Shown piece by piece: positions 32,133 to 40,881 of a DNA stretch of 64,000 nt (position 1 is the stretch's first letter; every line of letters begins with the position of its first letter). The DNA lies in contig CAVQNQ010000006.1 in NCBI GenBank assembly GCA_963714205.1, positions 62,001-126,000 of the forward strand, in the 5' to 3' direction. A model generated the notes under the pieces. The model did no database searches. It was not told the origin of the DNA and saw only the letters and a program-made list of their open reading frames with translations. The position numbers and the translations under genes were made by a program. Source of the DNA: CAVQNQ01 sp963714205 (GTDB lineage: Bacteria > Acidobacteriota > Terriglobia > Bryobacterales > Bryobacteraceae).

Positions 32133-33299
32133 ATGTGGGAACGAATCCTCGTCATTTTGCGCAAGGAATTCATCCAGGTGCTGCGCGAACCGCGCATGCG
32201 CATGCTGCTCTTTATCCCGCCGATCTTGCAGTTGATCATCTTCGGCTACGCGGTAACCCTGGACGTGGACAATGCGCGCATCGCCTGGATGGATAACGAC
32301 GGCACGCCGGAGAGCCGGGCGCTGCTGGCGCGCTTCGAAGGGTCGGGGCGGTTTCAGGTGGTGGCCACGCCGCATAGCGAGCGGGAAGTGCAGGACGTGC
32401 TGGACCGCGGCGACGCGCACGCGGTGGTGCGGGTGCTGCCGAATTTCGCGCGCGACCTGGCGCGGCAGAAGAAGAGCGCCGAGGTCCAGGTGCTGCTGGA
32501 CGGCACCAATTCCAACACCGCGTCGCTGGTTTCGGCCTACGCGGCCGAGGTGATTGGCGAGTACTCCAACGACGTGCTGCCGAACCAGGACAAGAACGCT
32601 CAGACGATCAAGCTGGAGGTGCGCAGCCCCGGCAGCATGCCGGTCGAAAAGACGGCCGAGGCCGTGCCGACCACGCGCGTCTGGTTCAACCCGGATCTGC
32701 GCAGCCGCAACTACTTCGTGCCGGGCGTGGCGGCGAATATTCTGTTCATGGTGACGCTCTCGCTGACCGCGCAGGCGATTATCCGCGAGAAGGAGATCGG
32801 CACCATGGAGCAGTTGATGGTGACGCCCATGCGGCCCATCGAGCTGATGCTCGGCAAAACGCTGCCGTTCGCCCTGGTGGGACTGATCGACCTGGTCATG
32901 ATAACGGCGGGGGCGCTCTTGATTTTCCGCGTTCCTTTTCGCGGCAATTTCCTGGTGCTGCTGTTCAGTGCCACGCTGTTCCTTCTGACCAGCCTGGGAG
33001 CGGGCCTGTTCCTTTCGACGATTTCGCACACGCAGCAGCAGGCCAACATGGCGTCGTTCTTCTTTTCCAGCCCCGCATTTATGCTGAGCGGTTTTCAATT
33101 TCCGATCCGTAACATGCCTATGCCGGTGCAATACCTGACGTATCTGGACCCGCTGCGCTATTTCATGGAGATTGTGCGCGGCGTGTTTCTGAAAGGCGTG
33201 GGCGTGGGGATATTGTGGCCCAATATGGTGGCGCTGTTTGTGTATGGGACGGTGGTAATTACATTGAGCGCGAATAGGTTCCATAAGAGTTTGGATTGA
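32133..33299 (+). CDS. ABC-2 type permease (YbhR-like)
   Basis: 388 residues with the same layout as the previous permease, including REKEIGTMEQLMVTPMRPIELMLGKTL and five C-terminal helices. It closes the seven-gene operon that begins with tetR. YbhFSR pumps in E. coli export cationic drugs or Na+/Li+; the substrate here is unknown. The last codons precede a GC-rich gap. Confidence 0.92.
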   Translation: MWERILVILRKEFIQVLREPRMRMLLFIPPILQLIIFGYAVTLDVDNARIAWMDNDGTPESRALLARFEGSGRFQVVATPHSEREVQDVLDRGDAHAVVRVLPNFARDLARQKKSAEVQVLLDGTNSNTASLVSAYAAEVIGEYSNDVLPNQDKNAQTIKLEVRSPGSMPVEKTAEAVPTTRVWFNPDLRSRNYFVPGVAANILFMVTLSLTAQAIIREKEIGTMEQLMVTPMRPIELMLGKTLPFALVGLIDLVMITAGALLIFRVPFRGNFLVLLFSATLFLLTSLGAGLFLSTISHTQQQANMASFFFSSPAFMLSGFQFPIRNMPMPVQYLTYLDPLRYFMEIVRGVFLKGVGVGILWPNMVALFVYGTVVITLSANRFHKSLD

Positions 33300-33607
33300 G
33301 GGTGGGGGGCGGGGTGGGTGGAGGCGGGCGCGTTTCCGGGGCGAGGGCCCAGTCCAACTTCCCAGATGCGGACTTCCTGGGCGTTTGCTCGTTCGAAGTC
33401 CAAGGGGATTTGTCGCCAGGAATCCGCGGGCAGGCGTCGTTTGACACGCAACTAGTCGCGGCAGCCAACTGACCGGGTGTCGGCGCATGGCTTGGCCGGT
33501 GCAGTGCGCGCCAAGCCGCCCTCTCTTGTACGATGCCTGAACAAGTGCGGCATAGGGACTGTTAGGAATCAAAAATGCTGTTTATTCGATCGAGTCTGGA
33601 GGACTCT
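33300..33607. other. Intergenic stretch after the ABC operon
   Basis: 308 bp without a convincing gene. The first 40 bases are a G-rich run on the + strand. On the minus strand an open frame across about 33300-33451 (RLPADSWRQIPLDFERANAQ and following) reads like protein, but it runs antisense into the permease gene and lacks a start site, so I treat it as fortuitous or a decayed remnant. A GGAGGA near 33595 belongs to the next gene. Confidence 0.5.
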
Positions 33608-34021
33608 ATGTCGGCACGCACGGCTTTCCTTGGCAGGCTGATCGGGCTTTACTGCATTCTCTATTCGATATCCATGTTCGCACACAGGCGAGCGACGGTC
33701 GATGCGGTGACATCGCTTGTTCACGACGTCCCACTGATGTTCATCGTCGGCGTGTTTGGGTTACTGGCTGGGCTCGCGATGGTTCTCTGCCACAATGTCT
33801 GGTCAGGCGGCGCCCTGCCCGTCATCGTCACCCTCTGTGGCTGGGCGACGCTGGTCAAATGCCTGCTTGTTTTGTTTCTATCGCCGGAGGCGGAAGCCAG
33901 GTTCTTCCTCGGGGGCCTGCACTACGAACAATTGTATTATTTCTACGCTGCCTTTTCGATTCTCCTCGGCGCCTATATGGTCTGCGCGGCCAGCGGGTCA
34001 AAAGCGCGCCAGGCGGCGTAA
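33608..34021 (+). CDS. Small four-helix membrane protein of unknown function
   Basis: 137 residues with four hydrophobic segments (about 10-28, 40-62, 68-88 and 110-130). The start is ATG 33608, which has GGAGGA 8 bases upstream; an ATG 33 bases earlier has no such site. I recognise no motif. The gene is followed by a DUF1269-like protein, so a role in envelope or stress physiology is possible but unproven. Confidence 0.6.
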   Translation: MSARTAFLGRLIGLYCILYSISMFAHRRATVDAVTSLVHDVPLMFIVGVFGLLAGLAMVLCHNVWSGGALPVIVTLCGWATLVKCLLVLFLSPEAEARFFLGGLHYEQLYYFYAAFSILLGAYMVCAASGSKARQAA

Positions 34022-34116
34022 GGGTGACCAAGTGTTGGACAGCGAGTCCAGAAGTGAGCCCGAGCGTTGGGTGTGACGGCCGGTACCACACAGACTGTTG
34101 AGGCATAGGAGAACTT

Positions 34117-34665
34117 ATGGCAGACAAGGACAAAACGGTTGTTGTTTACGTCGCAACTTATGCGAATCTCGACGACGCGAACGCGGACTACGCGGCGGTA
34201 AAGCAGCTCCATTCCGCCGGCATAATTGGCACATATGATGCGGCAGTTGTCAGCAAGGACGCGGCCGGCGAGGTGAAGATCACCAAGACGGAGAAGCCCA
34301 CCCAGTACGGGGCATGGGCCGGCCTGGCGGTGGGGGCGCTGATCGGCTTGTGCTTCCCGCCCTACCTTGTATGGGAATCCGCCATTGGCGCAGGCGCCGG
34401 AGCCGCCATTGGCGCGGGCGCCGGAGCCCTGATTGGGCACTATTGGCGCGGGCTGTCGCGTGCCGATATGAAGGCGATCGGGGACACGCTTCAGCAGAGC
34501 ACTGCGACTTTGATCGTGATCGGGGAGTCGAAGCTGCAACAGGCTCTGGAGAGCGCGACGAAGCACGCCCTGAAGCAGTTTGAGAAGGAACTGAGCACCG
34601 ACGCCAAAACCTTTGAGAAGGACCTAGCCGCAGCCGTCAAAGAGGCGCAGAAGGACGAATCATAG
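34117..34665 (+). CDS. DUF1269-like protein with glycine zipper
   Basis: 182 residues. The N-terminal part (VVVYVATYANLDDANADYAAVKQL) resembles the DUF1269 stress-protein family. A central Gly/Ala-rich segment (about 66-110) can cross the membrane twice and includes a repeated AIGAGAGA. The C-terminal half is a charged helix. AGGAGAA lies 6 bases before ATG 34117. It converges on ftsH with 12 bp between stops. Confidence 0.65.
   Translation: MADKDKTVVVYVATYANLDDANADYAAVKQLHSAGIIGTYDAAVVSKDAAGEVKITKTEKPTQYGAWAGLAVGALIGLCFPPYLVWESAIGAGAGAAIGAGAGALIGHYWRGLSRADMKAIGDTLQQSTATLIVIGESKLQQALESATKHALKQFEKELSTDAKTFEKDLAAAVKEAQKDES
34381..34428 (+). repeat. 24-bp tandem duplication inside the DUF1269-like gene
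   Basis: 34381-34404 and 34405-34428 are identical except for one base (A/G at the eleventh position). Each unit encodes AIGAGAGA, so the duplication extends the glycine zipper in frame. Confidence 0.9.
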
Positions 34666-34677
34666 AAGGCCCTGGTT

Positions 34678-36579
34678 TCACGGCTTAGGGCTATTCTCCA
34701 GCGCCTCTTTCACGGCGGCGCCGGTGACCGTCTCGTGCTTAAGGAGTTGCTGCGCCAATGCCGCAAGGGCCGCCTGGTGGCTTTTCAGCAGCGCCTGAGC
34801 CCGCTCGTACTGTTCGGTCACGAGGCGCTGGACTTCCGCGTCGATCGTTTGACGAGTCTCCGGACTGATCTGGCTACTGTCCTCGACCGATCCGTTCAGA
34901 TATTGGAGCTGTTGGCCTGCGTAGCGCACCGAGCCGAGCTTTTCGCTCATGCCATATTCCGTGACCATGCGGCGCGCCAGCTCGGTCGCCCGCATAATGT
35001 CGTCACTGGCCCCTGTGCTGATGGTCTTGAACTCCACAATTTCGGCGGCGCGCCCACCCAACATAACGGCGATCCTGTCCTTCAGTTCGTCGATCGAGAG
35101 CAGATAGCGGTCCTCGGTTGGCATTTGCATGGTGTAGCCCAAGGCGCCGCGGCTATGTGGAACAATGCTGATCTTGCTGACCGGTTCGCCGTGCGGAACC
35201 AGTTCGGCGACCAGCGCGTGACCGGACTCGTGGTATGAAACCGTAGTTCGTTCCTGTTCGTTCATCACCCGGCTTTTTTTCTCGGAACCCGCAATCACCC
35301 GTTCGATCGCAGCCTCGAAATCATCCAACGTGACTGCCGCGGCCTTGCGCCGGGCGGCCACTAACGCCGCCTCATTCATGGCATTCTCCAGATCGGCGCC
35401 GCTGAAGCCAGGCGTCATCCGGGCGGCCCGATCCAGGTCGAAGTCTGGCGCCAGCTTTACATTCTTGCTATGAATCCGCAAGATTTGCCCTCGGCTAACG
35501 AGATCCGGATTGCCAATGGCGATCTGACGATCGAAGCGGCCCGCGCGCAGAAGCGCCGGGTCGAGCACCTCCGGACGATTGGTGGCGGCCATGATAATCA
35601 CGGGAGCGCTGGCGTCGGTCTTGAAACCGTCGATCTCAGCCAGCAACTGGTTGAGCGTCTGCTCGCGCTCGTCGTTGCCGCCCAGGCGCATCACGCCTCC
35701 CCGGCTCTGGCCAATGGCATCAATCTCGTCAATGAAAACGATCGCGGGAGCCGCCTTACGCGCCTGCTCGAATAGGTCGCGCACTCGTGCGGCGCCCACG
35801 CCAACGAACATTTCGACAAACTCGGAGCCGCTGGTCTCGAAGAACGCGACCTGGGCCTCGCCGGCCGTTGCTTTGGCCAGCAGCGTCTTGCCGGTGCCCG
35901 GGGGCCCGACGATCAACACGCCCTTGGGGATGTGCCCGCCGAGTTGAGCGAATTGGTCCGGAGCCTTCAGAAACTGGATGATCTCCTGGAGCTCGGCGAT
36001 GGCTTCATCCGCCCCGCCCACATCTTTGTATGTGACCGTTACATCCTCGGGCTTGACCTCGACCGCTTTGCTCTTGCCGACCCCAAAGATACCGCCCATG
36101 CCGGCGGCGCTGCCGCCTCGCTTGTAAGCCATGTACCAGAAACTGCCGAGGAGCAAGAGCGGCAGAAAGTACTCCAGCAACATGCCGCCGATGGGGTTCG
36201 GCGGGCGCTCAAAGCGGTAAGTTACTTTTGCGTTTTGCAGCTCTTCGATCAGGTTGGGGTCGGCCGAAGGCGCAGGCACGGCATTGAATGGAACGACCGG
36301 TGGAGATCCGCCCTGTTTGGGGTTTTTCATCTCACCCACGATCTCCCTTTCGCCTATGGTTACGCCCACGATTTGACCGCCGGCCAGGTCCCTCTTGAAC
36401 TCGCTGTAGGGAATTTCCGTGCTCCGGTTCAGAGGACCCAAAATCAATATCTGGAAAAACCACAAGAAAATCAGGCTCGCGATCAAGTAGGTGACGCCGA
36501 AATGAAGCTGACGCCGCCTTTGCTCCTGGCGCTTCTTATCATCGTCACGGTTATGCTTGCTTTGCGCCGATTCGTTCAT
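34678..36579 (-). CDS. ftsH: ATP-dependent zinc metalloprotease FtsH
   Basis: 633 residues. Membrane helices lie at about 27-48 and 131-152 with a periplasmic domain between. The AAA domain has Walker A GPPGTGKT (225-232), Walker B FIDEID (282-287) and an SRH around 333-351. The peptidase zinc motif is HESGH (450-454). It forms hexamers that degrade misfolded membrane proteins and regulators. The highly charged N-terminus (about 23 residues before the first helix) is longer than usual. ATG 36579 begins the protein; it is monocistronic, with a candidate promoter upstream. Confidence 0.96.
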   Translation of the reverse strand: MNESAQSKHNRDDDKKRQEQRRRQLHFGVTYLIASLIFLWFFQILILGPLNRSTEIPYSEFKRDLAGGQIVGVTIGEREIVGEMKNPKQGGSPPVVPFNAVPAPSADPNLIEELQNAKVTYRFERPPNPIGGMLLEYFLPLLLLGSFWYMAYKRGGSAAGMGGIFGVGKSKAVEVKPEDVTVTYKDVGGADEAIAELQEIIQFLKAPDQFAQLGGHIPKGVLIVGPPGTGKTLLAKATAGEAQVAFFETSGSEFVEMFVGVGAARVRDLFEQARKAAPAIVFIDEIDAIGQSRGGVMRLGGNDEREQTLNQLLAEIDGFKTDASAPVIIMAATNRPEVLDPALLRAGRFDRQIAIGNPDLVSRGQILRIHSKNVKLAPDFDLDRAARMTPGFSGADLENAMNEAALVAARRKAAAVTLDDFEAAIERVIAGSEKKSRVMNEQERTTVSYHESGHALVAELVPHGEPVSKISIVPHSRGALGYTMQMPTEDRYLLSIDELKDRIAVMLGGRAAEIVEFKTISTGASDDIMRATELARRMVTEYGMSEKLGSVRYAGQQLQYLNGSVEDSSQISPETRQTIDAEVQRLVTEQYERAQALLKSHQAALAALAQQLLKHETVTGAAVKEALENSPKP

Positions 36580-36942
36580 AGTCCACCCCCCAACGGATCA
36601 AAGTCATGCGGAAAGAAATTCCCTTTCCGTTATACACTCAGTGACCTGCTTCCAAACAGCGCGCGTCCCTGGCGAACGGCAGTGGAGGAAGCTGGATCAT
36701 AGCGGCACCTTAATTAAGTGTTTGTAACCCACAACTCAGAATAGCGCGACTCGGCGGGGAGAGTGCCAGAGGCACGTCGGGCGCCCGGCGCGCCTCGGAA
36801 GGCGTGCTGCTCCGATCACAACTGCCGCTTCGGCCTACGCCTGACCCAAAACAGTACTGCGGCTCCCCGACCTGGAACAGTCAAACAACTCCCGAGATAC
36901 GGCCTTCCCGGAAGTTTGGCCAGGCTAGCCGTGCAAACCGCC
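36580..36942. other. Intergenic region upstream of ftsH
   Basis: 363 bp. The part nearest ftsH holds the candidate promoter and a small inverted repeat. From about 36720 to 36942, between the ftsH leader and the 3' end of the lipoprotein gene, I see no gene or convincing terminator. Confidence 0.5.
36611..36657 (-). promoter_or_regulatory. Candidate ftsH promoter with adjacent inverted repeat
   Basis: On the minus strand TTTGGA (36657-36652) and TATAAC (36635-36630) are 16 bp apart. Immediately downstream, GGAAAG and CTTTCC (36624-36629 and 36611-36616) form a 6-bp inverted repeat with a 7-base loop near the expected transcription start, possibly an operator or a leader hairpin. A heat-shock factor site is possible but I see no CIRCE element. 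Confidence 0.35.
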
Positions 36943-37744
36943 TCAGCGCGAGAAAACCTCGATCAATCGTGCGGCCTGCGCGCCTGGCACCGAAAGAGAC
37001 ACGCGCACGTCCGCATTCTCGCGGCTCACCTGGGCCGAGCGCAGCAGCGCCGCGATCTCCGGCTGGCGCGCAAGTGATACGGCGGCTAGCGAGATCAGCC
37101 CGCGCACGGACTCCTCCATCTGCTGGGCTCCTTCGGCAGTGGCGCAGGTGGCCGCCCCATGGAGACTCAAGGCCCCCATCGACGCGGGCCGCGAGCGTGG
37201 TCCACTCGGTGGCGCGCAAAATGCGGTTGAGGTTGGATAGAATGCCGCTCAGCGGCAGCGCGGTGCCGCCGCGCGCTATCGCCCAGATCTGGTTGCCCGG
37301 GGCGATGGAGGCGGCGCGCGTCATGAGGTCGGGTGCGCCGGTACGTCCGGTGCGATGCTGCGTGGTTGCCGCGCGCACGGAATCGGGGCTGCCGGAAACC
37401 GCGAGACCCGGTTCGAGGAGAGCGGATCCTGCCGGCGCCTGCCGGAATGCCCCGCGCGCGATCACGAGCAGGTCCTGGCCGCTCCAGACGAGCAGGGCGT
37501 ATGACGCGCCAGCTAATGGCTGAGCTTCGAGCAGTCCGGCAATGGGCAGCTTCGAATAGAGCGGCGCGGCACGCAGGCGGTCGAGATCGATTCCGGCCAG
37601 CATCGCGGCGTTCTGGGGAACACAAGAGGCCATGGCCGGATCGACGGCCTCCGGCGCGGCGGGATGCCGGCACGCGAGGCCCGCGGCGAACGCGAGGGCC
37701 ACCCAGAGTGCGGTCCGAACGCGGGAGTGGTCAGCGCACTTCAA
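36943..37744 (-). CDS. Putative lipoprotein of unknown function, one frameshift in this sequence
   Basis: A lipoprotein signal (hydrophobic stretch ending AAGLAC) at the N-terminus suggests anchoring by Cys near residue 25. The first frame runs to T-L-A-A-R-V-D, and a coherent protein continues in another frame from GALSLHGAATCATAEGAQQM to the end (AARLIEVFSR). Removing one base from the C-run 37173-37177 (G-run on the coding strand) gives 801 bases, 266 residues plus stop. The start (TTG 37744) overlaps the sppA stop by 14 bp, so it is probably translated after sppA. No known domain is visible. The frameshift may be a sequence error. Confidence 0.6.
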
Positions 37745-39449
37745 CGTGATAAGGCGCGATGCGCAGGAAGCCGCCGTGCATCCACGACCGGAACGGCAGA
37801 CTCCCCAGGACGCGGCTCAACCGCTCTTCGAGCATATCGTCCGAGGAGCGCTTCATGAGCACGTCGAGCAGGCCGCGGCGCGGCGGATACGTCACCACCG
37901 TCACGGCCTCGCCGGCGGGGATGCTGGCCCGCTTCTTCACCAGGTCGAGTGCCGTATCGAGACCGCCCAACTGGTCCACCAGCCCGTTCGCCTGGGCCTG
38001 GTCGCCCATCCACACGCGCCCCTGGGCCAGCGGCTCGATCTGCGCGAAAGGGCGATGGCGGGCGGCGGCCACCTTGCCGACGAAATCCCGGTAGCTCTCG
38101 TCGATGCCCTGGCGCAGCACCTCGCGCTCGTCGGGAGTCAGCGCGGTGTATTCGGAATCGATGTCGGCGTGCTTTCCGCGCTCGATGGCGCCTTCGGTGA
38201 TGCCGAGCTTGTCGAAAAGTCCGTGCAGGTCGGGCTTGCCGTAGACCACCCCGATGGAACCGGTCTCGGTGAGCGGGTAAGCCACGATGGGGTCGCCGGT
38301 CATGGCCATGTAATATCCGCCGGAGGCCGCCAGGTCGGACATGGAAATCACCAGCGGCTTGCGCTTCGCGAGCAGGTTCATCTGGCGCCAGATCTCGTCG
38401 GAGGCCGCCACCTCGCCGCCCGGCGAATCGATGCGCACCACCACGCCGGCGATGCTGGAATCGGCGGCCACCTCTCGCAACACCTTGTCGAAGCCGTAAG
38501 AGGTGATGCCCTGGCTATCTCCGGTGGTGTCGTCCGGGTCTCCGCGCACGATGTCCCCTTCCGCCACCACCAGCGCAATGCGCTTGCGGCCCTCGAAACC
38601 GGCCACGCCCTGCGCTCTGGCGTACCTCTCGACGGGCACCTGGTGCGGTTCACCCGAGCCCAGGCGGCCCTGCAGCTCGCCCCACATCTGGTCTTCGAAG
38701 CGCAGCTCGTCCACCAGTCCCGCCTGGAGCGCCTCGGTGGCGGTGAAGGGCCCGCGGTCGACGAGCGCGCGCACGTCGTCCGGCGATTTCTTGCGCCCGG
38801 CGGCGATGCGCGCCACCAGGTTTCCGTACACGTCGTCGACCAGGCTCGAGATCACCTCGCGGGTCTCCGGGCTCATATCCGAGCGCGTGAACATGTCGCC
38901 GTAATCCTTGTACTTGCCGGCGTGTTCCACTTCGACCACGACCCCCAGCTTGTCCAGGGTCTTCTTGAAATACATCACCTCGGCGCGCAGGCCCTTCAGC
39001 ATGAGCGGTTCGCTGGGGCCGAGATAGATGCGGTCCGCGGCCAGCGCCAGATAGTATTCCCGCGCGCCGGGCGTGCGCAGATAGGCGAAGGTCGGTTTGC
39101 CGGACCGGCGGAAGCGTTCGAGATCGGAGCGGATCTCTTCCAGCTTGGCCCACCCCACCGAAAGACCATCCGGTTCGAGAGCCACGGCCTTGATGCGCGG
39201 ATCGAGCGCGGCCTTGCGCAGCGACGACCATACGTCCGTCACGGTGACTCCCGCGCGCTCACTCTGGAAGAAAGGCAGCTCGACCGGCGCCTTCTCCGGC
39301 AAGTCGCCTTCCAGGCGCAGCACCAGCACGGAATTATCGGCGATCTGGGGCGGCCGTTCCCGAAACCGCAGCGCCGCCGCGAAGAGCAGCACGATGCCCA
39401 GGAAGACCAGCGCGATTCCCGTCAGCAAACCCAGCAGAAACTTGAGCAT
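37731..39449 (-). CDS. sppA: Signal peptide peptidase SppA (67K type)
   Basis: 572 residues, two tandem ClpP-like domains as in E. coli protease IV. An N-terminal membrane helix (about 3-27) precedes the first domain with the general-base Lys179 in AGKYKDYGDMF. The second domain carries the nucleophile Ser376 in DLAASGGYYMAM, after IDSPGGEVAASD. It degrades cleaved signal peptides. I choose the ATG at 39449 because the hydrophobic anchor starts there; upstream codons look unrelated. It is divergent from the M16 pair. Confidence 0.94.
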   Translation of the reverse strand: MLKFLLGLLTGIALVFLGIVLLFAAALRFRERPPQIADNSVLVLRLEGDLPEKAPVELPFFQSERAGVTVTDVWSSLRKAALDPRIKAVALEPDGLSVGWAKLEEIRSDLERFRRSGKPTFAYLRTPGAREYYLALAADRIYLGPSEPLMLKGLRAEVMYFKKTLDKLGVVVEVEHAGKYKDYGDMFTRSDMSPETREVISSLVDDVYGNLVARIAAGRKKSPDDVRALVDRGPFTATEALQAGLVDELRFEDQMWGELQGRLGSGEPHQVPVERYARAQGVAGFEGRKRIALVVAEGDIVRGDPDDTTGDSQGITSYGFDKVLREVAADSSIAGVVVRIDSPGGEVAASDEIWRQMNLLAKRKPLVISMSDLAASGGYYMAMTGDPIVAYPLTETGSIGVVYGKPDLHGLFDKLGITEGAIERGKHADIDSEYTALTPDEREVLRQGIDESYRDFVGKVAAARHRPFAQIEPLAQGRVWMGDQAQANGLVDQLGGLDTALDLVKKRASIPAGEAVTVVTYPPRRGLLDVLMKRSSDDMLEERLSRVLGSLPFRSWMHGGFLRIAPYHVEVR

Positions 39450-39531
39450 AGCTACTTCGACGGTACCATAGGATCTGGCGGTCCGCCTGGAACAGGCGCG
39501 CGGCGCCTGGGCGGGGCCATAGAATAGAGGC

Positions 39532-40881
39532 ATGATCGCAAGATTAGCGATGGTGATAGGGGCGTGCTTTGTGCTGCCAGGCCAGGCCGCGCAGGCGCCT
39601 CAGAAGATTTTCCCGTATTCTTACTCCCAGGAAGACCTGCCTAACGGCCTGCGCCTCGTGACCGTGCCCACCGAGTACCCCAATATCGTAGCTACTTACA
39701 TCGTGGTGCAAGCGGGCTCCCGCAACGAGGTTGAGCCGGGACACACCGGCTTCGCGCATCTGTTCGAGCACCTCATGTTCAAGGGCACCGAGAAGTATCC
39801 GCACGCGCGCTACGAGGACACCCTCAAGCGCATCGGCGCGGCCTCCAATGCCTTCACGTCGAACGATTACACATGCTTTTACACGGTCTTCTCGAAAGAG
39901 GACCTGGCGACCGTGCTGGCCATGGAGGCGGATCGCTTCCAGAATCTTAAATACTCCGAAGCGGAGTTCAAGACCGAATCGCTGGCGGTGCTGGGCGAGT
40001 ATAACAAGAACAGCTCGAACCCCATGGCCAGGCTGAGCGAAGTCATCTTCGACACGGCCTTCGACCGCAGCACTTACAAACACACCACCATGGGCTTCCT
40101 GAAAGATATCCAGGATATGCCCCACCAGTATGAATACAGCCTCAAATACTTCGGCCGCTACTACCGCCCGGAATATACCACCATCCTGGTGGTTGGCGAT
40201 GTGAAGCCCAAGCCCGTGCGCGAGTTGGTAGATAAATACTGGGGCGCGTGGAAACACGGAGATTACAGCCCCGCCATACCCGCCGAGCCGCCGCAGCAGG
40301 GCGCGCGCACCGCGCACGTGGATTGGCCCACCGCCACGCTGCCCATCGTGGCGATCGCTTTCAAGGGCCCCGCGTACGACGATGCTTCCAAGGATATGGC
40401 GGCGCTCGACGCGCTGGCTTTCCTGGCCTTTTCGGCCAGCTCCGAGCTGTACCAGCGCCTGGTGATCCGCGAACAGAAGCTGGACACCCTGAGCGGCTCC
40501 GCGCCCGGCAGTGTAGACCCGGGTCTGTTCGACATTATCGCGCGGGTGAAACAGGCCGGCGATATGGATTACGTGCGGGACCAGATCCTGGCGGCGATCC
40601 GGACGTTTCAGGAGCGGCCCGTGGATGCCGCGCGGCTGGAGGCGGTCAAGATGCGCCTGCGCTACCAGGCGGCCATGCGCATGACCAGCAGCGACGCCGT
40701 CGCGCAGGTGGCGGCCTCTTACGTGGCGCTCCGCCGCACCCCGGAATCCATGAACCGGCTCTATGACCTGTATGCCCGGTTGACGCCCGAGGATGTCCAG
40801 AATGCCGCTTCCAAATACCTGGTGGAAAGTGCGCGCACGATCGTGACGCTTACCGGACCGGCCTCGGGAGGCGCGCAGTGA
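39532..40881 (+). CDS. M16 family zinc peptidase, catalytic subunit
   Basis: 449 residues. A signal peptide (about 1-20) suggests periplasmic location. The inverted zinc motif H76-F-E-H-type (HLFEH, 76-80) is intact, followed about 75 residues on by the Glu-rich helix (FKTESLAVLGEYNK) that supplies the third ligand. The C-terminal M16 domain is also present. Homologues degrade peptides as heterodimers with an inactive partner, here encoded by the next gene, which overlaps by 4 bp. Confidence 0.92.
   Translation: MIARLAMVIGACFVLPGQAAQAPQKIFPYSYSQEDLPNGLRLVTVPTEYPNIVATYIVVQAGSRNEVEPGHTGFAHLFEHLMFKGTEKYPHARYEDTLKRIGAASNAFTSNDYTCFYTVFSKEDLATVLAMEADRFQNLKYSEAEFKTESLAVLGEYNKNSSNPMARLSEVIFDTAFDRSTYKHTTMGFLKDIQDMPHQYEYSLKYFGRYYRPEYTTILVVGDVKPKPVRELVDKYWGAWKHGDYSPAIPAEPPQQGARTAHVDWPTATLPIVAIAFKGPAYDDASKDMAALDALAFLAFSASSELYQRLVIREQKLDTLSGSAPGSVDPGLFDIIARVKQAGDMDYVRDQILAAIRTFQERPVDAARLEAVKMRLRYQAAMRMTSSDAVAQVAASYVALRRTPESMNRLYDLYARLTPEDVQNAASKYLVESARTIVTLTGPASGGAQ

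Noticed and set aside
33340..33400. TTCGAAGTCC-like stretch reminiscent of a tRNA T-arm
   Set aside because: No acceptor or anticodon stems can be formed around it.
33158..33451. Minus-strand fragment reading RLPADSWRQIPLDFERANAQ that looks protein-like
   Set aside because: It continues antisense into the permease gene, has no Shine-Dalgarno, and I recognise no family. It is noted in the gap entry as a possible remnant only.
32019..33572. 517-codon minus-strand frame antisense to the second permease
   Set aside because: It is composed of His/Arg-rich shadow sequence without domains and lies fully behind a clear ABC permease.
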